Shown here piece by piece: positions 44,352 to 53,121 of a stretch of 64,000 nucleotides of DNA. Position 1 is the stretch's first letter, and every line of letters begins with the position of its first letter. The notes under the pieces were generated by a model. The model saw only the letters and a list, made by a program, of their open reading frames with translations. It was not told where the DNA came from and did not search any database. This DNA comes from Acidimicrobiia bacterium (lineage in GTDB: Bacteria; Actinomycetota; Acidimicrobiia; Acidimicrobiales; Bin134). The translations under genes and the position numbers were made by a program. The DNA lies in assembly GCA_022822905.1 (NCBI GenBank), contig JAJDYE010000027.1:62001-126000 (forward strand), in the 5' to 3' direction.

Positions 44352-45563
44352 GTGGCTGCTATCGAACCCGACATCTTGTCGCCGACGTTTCTTGAGGACC
44401 CGAATGCCGTGCTGGAGATCATGCGGGAGGAATACCCGGTGGTGTACCACGAGGCGACTGAGGCCTGGCTGATCTCGCGTTATGACGACGTCGAACGGGC
44501 CTTCAAGGACAAGGCGTTCACTTCCAAGAACTATGAGTGGCAACTGGAGCCCGTCCACGGCCGGACAATCCTCCAGATGGAGGGCCGCGATCACTCAGCG
44601 CACCGGAATCTGATCGCGCCCGCGTTCCGGGGCAGCGAGCTGACGGCCAAGTTCGTCCCGGTCATCGAGGCCAACGCCCGAGACCTCATCGACGGCTTCC
44701 GCCACGACGGCAAGGTCGACCTAGTGGATCAATTCTCCATCCGCTTCCCGATCAACGTGATCGTCGACATGTTGGGCTTGGACAAGTCGGATCACGAGCG
44801 GTTCCAGAAGTGGTACCACTCGATCATGATGTTCCTCAGCAACCTCACCGGGGACGAAGAGGTCATGGCCCAGGGGCTCCAGACAAAGGAGGAGCTCGAG
44901 GCCTACATGATGCCGATCATCGCCGAGCGTCGGGCCAACCCCGGTGACGACCTGCTCAGCACCCTGTGTACCGCCATCATCGACGGTGAGCAGATGACCG
45001 ACCTGGAGATCAAGGCGTTCGTGTCGCTGTTGTTGGTGGCCGGGGGAGAGACCACCGACAAGGCCATGGCCAACATGATGATGAACCTGATCGCCAACCC
45101 CGACCAGCTCCAGGCCGTTCGTGAAGATCGCAGCCTCATCGACAATGCCTTCGCCGAGACCCTGCGGCACTCGCCGCCGGTGCAGATGATCATGCGCCAG
45201 CCCGAGGTAGACGTGGAGATGCACGGGGTGACCATCCCGGCCGGCTCCACGGTGACCTGCCTCATCGCCGGCGCCAACCGCGATCCCCGCCACTACGCCG
45301 ATCCCGACGCCTTCGACATCTTCCGAGACGACTTGGACGTGTCCAAAGCGTTCTCCGGGGCGGCCAATCACACCGGATTCTGCTTGGGCCGGCACTTCTG
45401 CATAGGAGCGATGCTGGCCAAGACCGAGGTGGACATCGCCACCAATCAACTGCTTGATGCCATGGACGACGTTGCATTCGACGGCATGCCGCCCACGCCC
45501 CAAGGCGTGTTCACCCGGGCACCCAAGACCATGCCGCTTACCTTCACCCCGACTGGTCGCTAG
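44352..45563 (+). CDS. cytochrome P450
   Basis: This 403-aa P450 has a heme loop FCLGRHFCIG with the axial Cys at about 350; the unusual first Cys lies six residues before it. The I-helix is AGGETT (230-235) and ExxR is in ETLRHSPP. The start is the GTG at 44352 with AAAGGGGG before it; upstream residues in the same frame are not P450-like. Downstream of an epimerase on the same strand. Substrate unknown. Confidence 0.94.
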   Translation: MAAIEPDILSPTFLEDPNAVLEIMREEYPVVYHEATEAWLISRYDDVERAFKDKAFTSKNYEWQLEPVHGRTILQMEGRDHSAHRNLIAPAFRGSELTAKFVPVIEANARDLIDGFRHDGKVDLVDQFSIRFPINVIVDMLGLDKSDHERFQKWYHSIMMFLSNLTGDEEVMAQGLQTKEELEAYMMPIIAERRANPGDDLLSTLCTAIIDGEQMTDLEIKAFVSLLLVAGGETTDKAMANMMMNLIANPDQLQAVREDRSLIDNAFAETLRHSPPVQMIMRQPEVDVEMHGVTIPAGSTVTCLIAGANRDPRHYADPDAFDIFRDDLDVSKAFSGAANHTGFCLGRHFCIGAMLAKTEVDIATNQLLDAMDDVAFDGMPPTPQGVFTRAPKTMPLTFTPTGR

Positions 45564-45605
45564 AGAGCTACACCGGCGACGGCTTCAGAAGGTTCAATCA
45601 GCCCT

Positions 45606-47132
45606 TCAGCCGCTGTTGTCGGCGATGGGCTCAAGCTCCAACAGGCGTAACTCGCGTTCGGTCACGGCGTCGTATTCAGTCCAAAGCGGATACCAGGCCA
45701 CCGCGGTTTCCCACCTCGAGTCACGCTCGGTGCCGGTGAGGAGCCGAGCCCTTACGGGTATCCGCTGGCCGCGGAACAGGATCTGGGCATCGGGATTGGC
45801 CAACAAGTTTGCCGTCCACGCGGGATGATCTCCGCGGGCGAAGTTGCTGCCTACCACCAAGAAGCGACCTTCCTCTAGGGGAACCGCGCCGAGCGGCGTC
45901 TCCCTGGTCAGGCCAGATTTGGCGCCAGTTGAGAAGAGCATGAGCATCGGCTGAGCGGCGGAATCGAGCAGAGTGCGGCCTCGGGTGAGCCGGTTGATCG
46001 CCCTGTGGACCCGCGGAACGATGTGGGGGCCGAGGGTCCTGAAGGGCCGCGACAGCACCACGCGGGGCGGCATCCGGAACCCCTTGGGCGGTGTCGGCGC
46101 TTCGCTGGGGTCAGGGGAGGGGAGTGCTTTGCCGATCTGGCGGTTGGAGAGGAGGCCGGCTCCGTGCCAAGCAGCCAGGCTGTCGGCGAACGTCTCTTCA
46201 ATATTGCGGAACTCAACCCCGTACACGGAGAGATCGCTGTCCTCTGATCCCTCCCATTGGGTGAGCACGCTCATGCTGAATCGATTCATTGCCGCATTGA
46301 TCGGCACGACACGCCGGATCGAATCAGCCACTCGGCCAATCCCTCGGAGCGCCGAAGGAGGAAGCGGCATCATGGGGAATCTTCGACCCGTGATGTCGCG
46401 GTGGATGCGGGCAAAGTCGTTCATGTCAACCAAATGACCGCCGCACATGATTCGACGGGGCCCATGGCCCGGTTCGAGCAGCGCCACGAGGAGCGAGGCC
46501 ATGTCTCGGACATCGGAGATCGCCACCGCGGCCCTTCGGGTGGGAATGATGCCGGTTGCCGTGAATCGGGCCATGTCCTCGCTGGCCTCGCCAAAAGCCG
46601 AGCCCGCGGGCGGACCGATCACTGCGCTCGGATACACAATCGCCAATGGAGCGCCATCGGCCTGGAGCTTCCGGGCCACCATCTCCGCGTCGGCTTTGGC
46701 TTGGCCGTATGTGTATCCGGCTGATGAAGGCGGGTGGTCAACCGTGAGGGAGCCAGCACCGGGGTCGAACAAAGCGGCCACGCTGGAGAGGTGGATAATC
46801 GGGTCGAGCTCCATTTCGTGAGCCTTGTGGAGCACAAGCCGGGCCCCGGCGATGCTGTTCTCGATCCCCTGGGCGTTGCCGCGTGCGTCGAGCGATACGA
46901 CGGCGGCACAGTGGATTGCCGCGTCAGCGCCGTCGAGGGCTGCGGCGACGGCCCCAGGGTCAGTCATATCGCCTACGACGTATTCGATGGCGGGCAAGTC
47001 AAAGGCGTCGCGGAGACCCTCAAGCTTCTGGGGCGATCTGACCAGGGCGCAAACCTCATGGCCCGCGTCGATGGCGCGTGCCGCGGTGTGTCCGCCGATA
47101 AACCCTGTTGCCCCCGTCATCATCACGCGCAC
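45606..47132 (-). CDS. SDR-type reductase fused to a DUF385 nitroreductase-like domain
   Basis: This 508-aa two-domain protein has, at residues 1 to about 340, an extended SDR with TGATGFIGG, HLSSVAAL and YTYGQAKADAE, of the 3-beta-HSD/isomerase-like type. From about 370 to the end (TLLDSAAQPMLMLFSTGAKSG, then TPLGAVPLEEGRFLVVGSNF and HPAWTANLLANPDAQI) it matches DUF385/deazaflavin-dependent nitroreductase proteins that bind F420. The fusion would place an NAD(P)- and an F420-type site on one chain. Start is a GTG at 47132. Divergent from a SnoaL gene. Confidence 0.85.
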   Translation of the reverse strand: MRVMMTGATGFIGGHTAARAIDAGHEVCALVRSPQKLEGLRDAFDLPAIEYVVGDMTDPGAVAAALDGADAAIHCAAVVSLDARGNAQGIENSIAGARLVLHKAHEMELDPIIHLSSVAALFDPGAGSLTVDHPPSSAGYTYGQAKADAEMVARKLQADGAPLAIVYPSAVIGPPAGSAFGEASEDMARFTATGIIPTRRAAVAISDVRDMASLLVALLEPGHGPRRIMCGGHLVDMNDFARIHRDITGRRFPMMPLPPSALRGIGRVADSIRRVVPINAAMNRFSMSVLTQWEGSEDSDLSVYGVEFRNIEETFADSLAAWHGAGLLSNRQIGKALPSPDPSEAPTPPKGFRMPPRVVLSRPFRTLGPHIVPRVHRAINRLTRGRTLLDSAAQPMLMLFSTGAKSGLTRETPLGAVPLEEGRFLVVGSNFARGDHPAWTANLLANPDAQILFRGQRIPVRARLLTGTERDSRWETAVAWYPLWTEYDAVTERELRLLELEPIADNSG

Positions 47133-47171
47133 AGAAATCCACCCTAGTAGCCAGTGGGTTAGATTCCGCTG

Positions 47172-47603
47172 GTGGACCAAGACACGCGGCGAGCGGCCAA
47201 TCTCAATCGGATTAGGGCGTATTTCGAGCTGATAGCCGCAGGCGATGTGGATGCGCTGGCGCAGTACTGGCACGACGAGATTGTCTTCGAGGCGCCCTTC
47301 TCGTTCACCGGCAAGCCGTCACGCACCGCTGGCAAGCAGGAGGTGTTCAACCGGCTGTCCACCTCCTACGGCCTGGTGAGCATGGCCTTCCACATCACAG
47401 AGATCTACGAGCTCATCAATCCCGATCGCTTCCTGGTTGAGTACGACAGCGATGGCCACATGCTCGGCTCGGGGGAGCGGTATCAGAACAGCTACATCAC
47501 GCTGGTGGAGATGCGGGACGGCCTCATCAGCCGTTTCCGCGAGTTCTACGACTCCCAAAGGTGCGCCGTCGCCTTCGGCCCGCTGCTGGACCCCGACCAT
47601 TGA
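47172..47603 (+). CDS. SnoaL-like (NTF2-fold) protein
   Basis: This 143-aa single NTF2-like domain runs from NRIRAYFELIAAGDVDALAQYW through DEIVFEAPF and TEIYELINPDRFLVEYDSDG to GLISRFREFYDSQ. Members include polyketide cyclases, ketosteroid-isomerase-like enzymes and small hydrolases. GTG start with a TAGATT -10-like box 6 nt before it, so a leaderless transcript is likely. It shares a 39-bp divergent promoter with the SDR-DUF385 fusion, which may indicate joint function. Confidence 0.85.
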   Translation: MDQDTRRAANLNRIRAYFELIAAGDVDALAQYWHDEIVFEAPFSFTGKPSRTAGKQEVFNRLSTSYGLVSMAFHITEIYELINPDRFLVEYDSDGHMLGSGERYQNSYITLVEMRDGLISRFREFYDSQRCAVAFGPLLDPDH

Positions 47604-47649
47604 TCGATTATGAATAGCTGGAGTCATTCGCCAGCAGGAGGAGATTCAG

Positions 47650-48759
47650 GTGACTGACCAATCAGGACAGGTCTGGGACGAACTCGTCGAATTGATGGCA
47701 GAGATCGAAAAAGACTGGTGGCGCGAGGACAGAATGATGCCCGGTCCGGACGACCGGGCCGAAGCGCGGATGTTCGCGCTCAACTCCTTGCAGCACGCCC
47801 TGGAGTTCTGGTCGCAGGCCGACCCGGCCCGGCCGTGGTTCTACCGGTGGTTCTCGCCCACCAAGAAGCTCTTGGGCGACAATCCAGATGCCATCTACTA
47901 CGGCTCGGTGATCGATCCCGATCGCGATTATGTGATCCGCGGCAATTTGGCGGGGGCGGTGTATACGTCGTTCACCGTGGAGGCCGGGACGGCTGGTGGA
48001 AATATGTCGGCCAAGCTGGGCGCCACGCTGAATGACGACGAGATTGAAGTACGGCCCGACGGGAGCTATGAGCTGCATCTCAGCCAGCGTCCCCAGCCGA
48101 AAAATTGGTTGGCGCTCTCACCGGAATCGGGCAGTGTCACCACCCGGCACTATTTCGAATGGAACCGCCCGGCAGCTACCGACCCGACAAAGCACGTTCC
48201 TCTGGTGATCGATCCGACGGAGGATCCCGGCCCGCCGGCTATTCCCACCGACGAGTCTTGCGCCCAAGGACTCCGGCAGGTGATCACCTTTCTGCGGAGC
48301 GTCACGGTGGACTGGCCAACCGGCCCGCGGCAGCCTCTGGCCTGGAGCTCTACCGTGCCCAACCAGTTCACCAACCCGCCGCTTGACGAGGGGAATCGTG
48401 AAATTGGCTACGCCGCGGCCGACAATGCCTATCGATCGGCCCGCTATCAGCTCGGCCCTGACGAGGCGTTGGAAATCCGAGGCCGCTTCCCTGTCTGTCG
48501 GTTCGCCAACGTGGTGCTCAACAACCGCTTCATCCAGACCCCGCCCTATCGGGAGCGGCGAGTGTCGCTCAATCGACGCCAGACGGTGCTGGAACCAGAC
48601 GGGTCGTTCCGGATGATCCTGGCCCATCGCGACCCGGGCGTCCCCAACTGGCTGGACACCGCCGGCGCACCCACCGGCACCCTGTTCTGGCGTTACTTGC
48701 TGGCTGAAGAGCAACCCAGCCAGCTTGAGACGAGGGTGCTGTCGATCGACGACGTTTAG
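47650..48759 (+). CDS. DUF1214-type protein (paralogue 2)
   Basis: This 369-aa protein is related to those at 23860 and 49713. Family marks are PWFYRWFSPTKKLLGDNPDAIYY, then ANVVLNNRFIQTP and HRDPGVPNWLDTAG, with a C-terminal LFWRYLLAE. The GTG has AGGAGGAG 6 nt before it. It follows the SnoaL gene on the same strand. Function unknown; related proteins are scattered in actinobacterial degradation loci. Confidence 0.77.
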   Translation: MTDQSGQVWDELVELMAEIEKDWWREDRMMPGPDDRAEARMFALNSLQHALEFWSQADPARPWFYRWFSPTKKLLGDNPDAIYYGSVIDPDRDYVIRGNLAGAVYTSFTVEAGTAGGNMSAKLGATLNDDEIEVRPDGSYELHLSQRPQPKNWLALSPESGSVTTRHYFEWNRPAATDPTKHVPLVIDPTEDPGPPAIPTDESCAQGLRQVITFLRSVTVDWPTGPRQPLAWSSTVPNQFTNPPLDEGNREIGYAAADNAYRSARYQLGPDEALEIRGRFPVCRFANVVLNNRFIQTPPYRERRVSLNRRQTVLEPDGSFRMILAHRDPGVPNWLDTAGAPTGTLFWRYLLAEEQPSQLETRVLSIDDV

Positions 48760-48828
48760 GAGGAGGCGGGCATCGCCGGCCATTCCTCATCGCCACCAGG
48801 CCGCATTTGGTGTCGCCGGCGAGTTGTC

Positions 48829-49368
48829 CTATTTCCGGGTAGCGAGGGCCCGAAGGCGGGCAACCCGCTGGTCCTCGCCGCCTAGGTAGCGAACGAGCAC
48901 GCCCAGTACCGCTTCGTGGCCGAGGGTGCCAGCTGCGTTCATTTCTTCGAGATCGGCCCAGTCTCGAGTGCGGTTGAAGAATGCCTTGAACACGGCCAGG
49001 TCTCGACAGGCGAGAAAGGGAATCTCGGCATCGGCGAACGATTCGATCCGAGCCCGGGTGGCGGCGGCTTCGTGGAATGGGGTGGTGTTGAGGAACACGT
49101 CGACTGGGGTTGTGTCCCACCAGAGGCGACTCTGCCCGTCGGTCTCCAACTGGTTCCGATTGTCGGCGGTCACCTCAATTTCCGCGGGCAGTGCGGCCAT
49201 TACCTGTTCGATGCAGTCGAGGCCTACAAAGAGGTTGACGTCGATGTCGATGGTGGCCCGCGCCTGCTGGGTGCACCATGCCAGGGCCAGCGCTCCTCCG
49301 AAGGCATGGGGGATAGCAGCGTCGTCCAGAGCGTGATGGAGGGCAACAATGCGCTCGGCCAGGTTCAT
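48829..49368 (-). CDS. nucleotidyltransferase toxin (MNT/AbiEii-like)
   Basis: This 179-aa minimal nucleotidyltransferase has FGGALALAW (Gly-Gly turn) followed by ATIDIDVNLF with the paired Asp of the catalytic site, and TTPVDVFLNTTPFH with a third acidic residue. It is the toxin half of an HTH-NTase pair; related enzymes adenylate or nucleotidylate their targets or partner. It overlaps the HTH gene by 4 nt. It is not closely similar to the AbiEii protein at 19964. Confidence 0.78.
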   Translation of the reverse strand: MNLAERIVALHHALDDAAIPHAFGGALALAWCTQQARATIDIDVNLFVGLDCIEQVMAALPAEIEVTADNRNQLETDGQSRLWWDTTPVDVFLNTTPFHEAAATRARIESFADAEIPFLACRDLAVFKAFFNRTRDWADLEEMNAAGTLGHEAVLGVLVRYLGGEDQRVARLRALATRK

Positions 49369-49676
49369 TTTCCGAACACGGGAAATTCGAGGGTTGGGGA
49401 GTGGCTGGCGGGAAACACGGCAGCCAACTCGAGCACAGCAGCCAATTCGACCCCCCGGTCGAGACGGCCGTCTCCTCGCACCCGGGGGCTGATCTCCCGG
49501 TCAAGGGCGAAGCCGGCGGCACGAACGATGCGGTCGACGGTAGCGGCCGAAGGCACTTTGGCTCCCGCCTCGTAGGCGGCAATCGCCGAGTGGGAGGTGC
49601 TGGCTGCCGCAGCAAGGCCCCGCAGTGTGAGGCCAGCCCGACGCCGGACAGTGCGGATCACCTCAGCAGCGTCCAT
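49365..49676 (-). CDS. XRE-type HTH antitoxin
   Basis: This 103-aa protein has an N-terminal Cro/CI-type helix-turn-helix: VIRTVRRRAGLTLRGLAAAAS, then HSAIAAYEAGAKVPSAATVDRIVRAAG. A C-terminal tail probably covers the nucleotidyltransferase. It sits 4 bp downstream of a perfect 26-bp palindrome that should be its operator. It overlaps the toxin gene by 4 nt. Confidence 0.83.
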   Translation of the reverse strand: MDAAEVIRTVRRRAGLTLRGLAAAASTSHSAIAAYEAGAKVPSAATVDRIVRAAGFALDREISPRVRGDGRLDRGVELAAVLELAAVFPASHSPTLEFPVFGK

Positions 49677-49680
49677 CCCC

Positions 49681-49706
49681 AGATGGTATCCGATCAGATA
49701 CCATCT
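49681..49706. promoter_or_regulatory. perfect palindromic operator of the HTH-nucleotidyltransferase pair
   Basis: AGATGGTATC-CGATCA-GATACCATCT is a perfect inverted repeat with 10-bp arms and a 6-bp spacer, 4 bp upstream of the HTH start codon. Such size and symmetry fit a dimeric XRE repressor. Confidence 0.75.
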
Positions 49707-49712
49707 GTCTTG

Positions 49713-50792
49713 CTAGGTCCGGTATCGCCAGGCGATGTGGGAGGAGCGGCGGGCGATCTGGGGTTGGCGATCCACCGGGGGCAAGCTGAGTTCGCTGAGG
49801 GGGATGACCTGGGCGTCGACAATGGGGGTGTCAGGCGGGTTCCACCATCGAAAAGTGCAAAGCACTGAATCCCGCCCTTCGGTGTCGAGCCAGTTGGCAC
49901 CGCCAGGGTCGGTTCCGGCGATAACGATGGGCCCGGGTTCGATGAGGGCATGGTTGAGGCAGGTCAACCGGTTGGTGAAATCCAGGGCCTCGTACCACGG
50001 CCGGTTGTAGAGCTGGACGTCCCACATGGTGGCGCCCCGGTGGTCGATCTCGACCACGAGAGCCTCATCGGGGTCGAGGGCCACGCCAGCGTGGCTGTAG
50101 ATCAAGGTCTTCACACCGCGGCCCATGCCAGCGGGGGGCAGGAACGAGTTGGGAGGCTGGTCGCCGAGCATGCGCTCCTGGTAGCCGTTCCAGAACGCGA
50201 AGGAGTGCTCGATCTCGCCGAGCGCTGTCCCAAGGATGGCCGCAGCGTCGATTTCCGGCTTGGGCTCGCCCACGGTGTCTAGGCGCTCGATGACGAACGT
50301 GGCCGGCTCGGCGGGCTGCCAGTCGAAGTAGTAGTCGCGGATGTGCACAAACGACCCCTCGGGGTCAAGCGGCAGCCAGCTTTGGGTCTCGTCGTCGGGG
50401 TCCTCGCCTCCAAGGAGGATGTCGATCTCGTCGCCCGGCCCTAGCCCGAGGCTGGAACCGGTTACCTCGAGACCCACTCCAGCGCCGCCGCTTTGGGTGG
50501 CGCCGAGCTTGATCTGGAGCACGAACTCTTCACAGGCCCCCATGTGGCCTGAAATCCGGTACACGCCATCCCCGTCGATCGCGGTCCGGCGGGCCACCTG
50601 GTCGGCGTTGGGTCCACCCCATTGGTAGACGGGATCGCTGCTCCGGAAGAAGGAGGGATGGCGGGGATCGTTGTGGCCGATGGCGTAGGTCAGCCAGCAG
50701 GCCACTTGGTTGGCCAGATGCCGCTGTCCCTCATCATCCAGCCCTTCGCCAAGGACCTCTATCCGTTCGCAGAATTCGCTCCAGGTAGTCAT
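49713..50792 (-). CDS. DUF1214-type protein (paralogue 3)
   Basis: This 359-aa protein is homologous to those at 23860 and 47650. It has SFAFWNGYQERML, then MWDVQLYNRPWYEA, then GTDPGGANWLDTEG and FRWWNPP. The N-terminus starts TTWSEFCERIEVLGEGL without a signal peptide. The gene is downstream of the promoter that also faces the TauD-type gene. Function unknown. Confidence 0.77.
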   Translation of the reverse strand: MTTWSEFCERIEVLGEGLDDEGQRHLANQVACWLTYAIGHNDPRHPSFFRSSDPVYQWGGPNADQVARRTAIDGDGVYRISGHMGACEEFVLQIKLGATQSGGAGVGLEVTGSSLGLGPGDEIDILLGGEDPDDETQSWLPLDPEGSFVHIRDYYFDWQPAEPATFVIERLDTVGEPKPEIDAAAILGTALGEIEHSFAFWNGYQERMLGDQPPNSFLPPAGMGRGVKTLIYSHAGVALDPDEALVVEIDHRGATMWDVQLYNRPWYEALDFTNRLTCLNHALIEPGPIVIAGTDPGGANWLDTEGRDSVLCTFRWWNPPDTPIVDAQVIPLSELSLPPVDRQPQIARRSSHIAWRYRT

Positions 50793-50953
50793 AGACGTAT
50801 TGAAAAATAGACCACTCTCCGCCAGCCAGCGACCTTCAGAGCCGCAATGGCGACTACCACCAGCTGGTAGAGATGGATTTCAGCAAAGTCTGTCGAGCTC
50901 CCTAGCTGGTAAGCCTTATGGCGGTAGCTGCCAATGGACGGGAGGCCATCGGG

Positions 50954-51778
50954 ATGCGAATTGAGCCGCTTACGGCGGCGCTTGGGGCTGAATTGTCTGA
51001 TGTCGACCTCGCAGAGCTCGATGCCGAGACGGCCTCGGAGTTGCGGAGAGCGCTTCTGGATTACAAGGTCGTGGGCGTTCGCGACCAGTTCCTGGATGAT
51101 GCTGATCACGTACGGCTGGCTGAGTCACTGGGTGAGCCGTGGATTCATCCGATGGATCGTCTCGCCGGGGTCGACAAGGCCGAGCCGTCGGAGTTGCGGG
51201 TCAAGAGCGACCACCAGCTGTTGACCGACCGGTGGCATCTGGATGTGCTCTATGCGCCCAACCCGCCTGCCTTCGGCATCTTGCGGGCAATCGATGTTCC
51301 GCCGGTGGGGGGCGACACCATGTGGGCCAATTTGGTGCTGGCGGCCTCGTGGCTGCCCGACGAACTGCGGGAGGAGATGCGGAAGTGCTCTACGGTCCAC
51401 AGCGTGCCCGACACGCTCATTGGACTGAAGCAGCAGTTGTTCCTGGATTTCGATCCGCAGATCTGGCGGGACAATCTCCAAGGGGTGCGCCAGCCGCTGC
51501 TGCGACGGCATCCCGAAACGGGGGAAGAGACCATATTCTGCGTTGGGGACGCAACCGTCGACGGTCTTGACGATGATGCCGGCCATGACCTCATGGCTGC
51601 GGTCACCGAGTACGCCACCAATCCCAGCGTGACCTGTCGCTGGCGTTGGCGCAACGGAGACGTAGTGATCTGGGACGAGCGGTGCACCGCCCACTTCGCC
51701 GTGCGCGACCCCTGGGAAGGGGAGCGCGTGCTGCGGCGGCTGCTCGTCGAGGGTGATTGCCCAGTGGCGGCCGAATAG
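50954..51778 (+). CDS. TauD/TfdA-family 2-oxoglutarate dioxygenase
   Basis: This 274-aa Fe(II)/2-oxoglutarate dioxygenase begins RIEPLTAALGAELSDVDL, the standard family opening, with WHLDVLYA carrying the HxD iron ligands at about 95-97, GGDTMWANL, and CTAHFAV with the distal His. I use the ATG at 50954 with GGGAGG upstream; the ATG at 50918 adds 12 non-homologous residues. Followed after 9 bp by a P450, so the pair may oxidise the same compound. Confidence 0.92.
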   Translation: MRIEPLTAALGAELSDVDLAELDAETASELRRALLDYKVVGVRDQFLDDADHVRLAESLGEPWIHPMDRLAGVDKAEPSELRVKSDHQLLTDRWHLDVLYAPNPPAFGILRAIDVPPVGGDTMWANLVLAASWLPDELREEMRKCSTVHSVPDTLIGLKQQLFLDFDPQIWRDNLQGVRQPLLRRHPETGEETIFCVGDATVDGLDDDAGHDLMAAVTEYATNPSVTCRWRWRNGDVVIWDERCTAHFAVRDPWEGERVLRRLLVEGDCPVAAE

Positions 51779-51787
51779 CTTTCCAGG

Positions 51788-53092
51788 GTGGCAATGGCAG
51801 ATTCACTGGACGACAGGATTCAGCGGCTGCTAGATCGCGACGAGGATCTGCTGGCTTCACCTTGGCAGCTCTTCGACGACGTGCGGGAGGCGTCGGAGCC
51901 GGCCTTCTACAGCGAGGCCATGGGGGCCTGGGTCATAACCAGCTACAAGCTGCTGCACGACATCGTTGTCGACCCGGAAACGTGGTCGAACCGTTCGCCA
52001 ACCGCGACCTATGACTTCCGGAATCCGGTGGCCGATCACACTGCCGCTATCGCTAGGGAGCCCGACATGGCTGAAGCCGTCAGCCGCTTCCGAAGCCGCA
52101 ATCGAGGGCGGGTGCTCAACACCGCCGATCCGCCCGAGCACGTTCGGCAGCGCCGGGCGCTAAATCGGGCATTCCGTCCTGCCCGCCTCCGGGCACTGGA
52201 ACCCGAAGTCATATCGGTATCTGATCAGCTGGTTGCTGAGTTCGCCCATCGGGGCCGGGCCGACCTGTTTCGCGAGTACGCCGTCTTGTTGCCCATGGTG
52301 ATGATCTCCCGAATGCTCGGCGTCCCCGAGGAAGAGCTCGGGAAATTCAAGGGATGGTCGGATGACTTCGCCATTCCCATTGGGCGGGCCAACCCAAGCC
52401 GGGACGAAGTACGTAGCTACATCAGATCGGAGTCTGAGTTCGAGGACTATTTCTCGGCCATGATCGAACAGCGCCAGGCCGAGCCGCGAAGCGATCTGAT
52501 TTCGGATGTGGCCAACGCCGAGGTCGACGGCGAGCCCTTGACCCACGAAGAGCGGATAACCGCGTTGAGACAGTTTCTTCTGGCGGGCAACGAAACGACC
52601 ACCACGCTATTGGCCAACATCGGCCATCGACTGGCCACCGATCACGAGTTGCGCGACCGGCTGGCAGAGGATCGGGATCTGGTGCCTGCCTTCGTGGAAG
52701 AGGCCCTCCGCCACGAAGCACCGGTGACCGGGTTGTTTCGAGTTGCCACCCGAGACACCCAATTGGGCGATAAGCCAGTGGCCAAGGGCGAGTTCGCATG
52801 GGTGGCGTTCGCGGCCGCCAATCGAGACCCCGAGTTGTGCCCGATGCCCGATAGGTTCGACATCGACCGAGACTCCAACGAGCACGTGGCGTTTGGATAC
52901 GGCGAGCACTACTGCATCGGCCAGGGCCTGGCCCGCCTTGAAGGCAAAGTGGGCACCAATGCCATGTTGGATCTGCCCAACCTGACCCTCGCCGACGACC
53001 ACACCTACAACTACATGGACAGCTACATACTCCGGGGACTTACCCAGTTGTTGGTTTCCTTCGACCCGTTTGGCGGCACCCCCGGCAATTGA
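51788..53092 (+). CDS. cytochrome P450
   Basis: This 434-aa P450 has FGYGEHYCIG with the heme Cys at about 376, I-helix AGNETT (266-271) and ExxR in EEALRHEAP. The start is GTG at 51788, or ATG at 51794 two codons later. Co-directional with the dioxygenase 9 bp upstream. It shares the general architecture of the P450s at 7578 and 44352 but is not a recent duplicate. Confidence 0.94.
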   Translation: MAMADSLDDRIQRLLDRDEDLLASPWQLFDDVREASEPAFYSEAMGAWVITSYKLLHDIVVDPETWSNRSPTATYDFRNPVADHTAAIAREPDMAEAVSRFRSRNRGRVLNTADPPEHVRQRRALNRAFRPARLRALEPEVISVSDQLVAEFAHRGRADLFREYAVLLPMVMISRMLGVPEEELGKFKGWSDDFAIPIGRANPSRDEVRSYIRSESEFEDYFSAMIEQRQAEPRSDLISDVANAEVDGEPLTHEERITALRQFLLAGNETTTTLLANIGHRLATDHELRDRLAEDRDLVPAFVEEALRHEAPVTGLFRVATRDTQLGDKPVAKGEFAWVAFAAANRDPELCPMPDRFDIDRDSNEHVAFGYGEHYCIGQGLARLEGKVGTNAMLDLPNLTLADDHTYNYMDSYILRGLTQLLVSFDPFGGTPGN

Positions 53093-53121
53093 GGGGAAAC
53101 CAATGCGAGGTGGCCTGCGGG

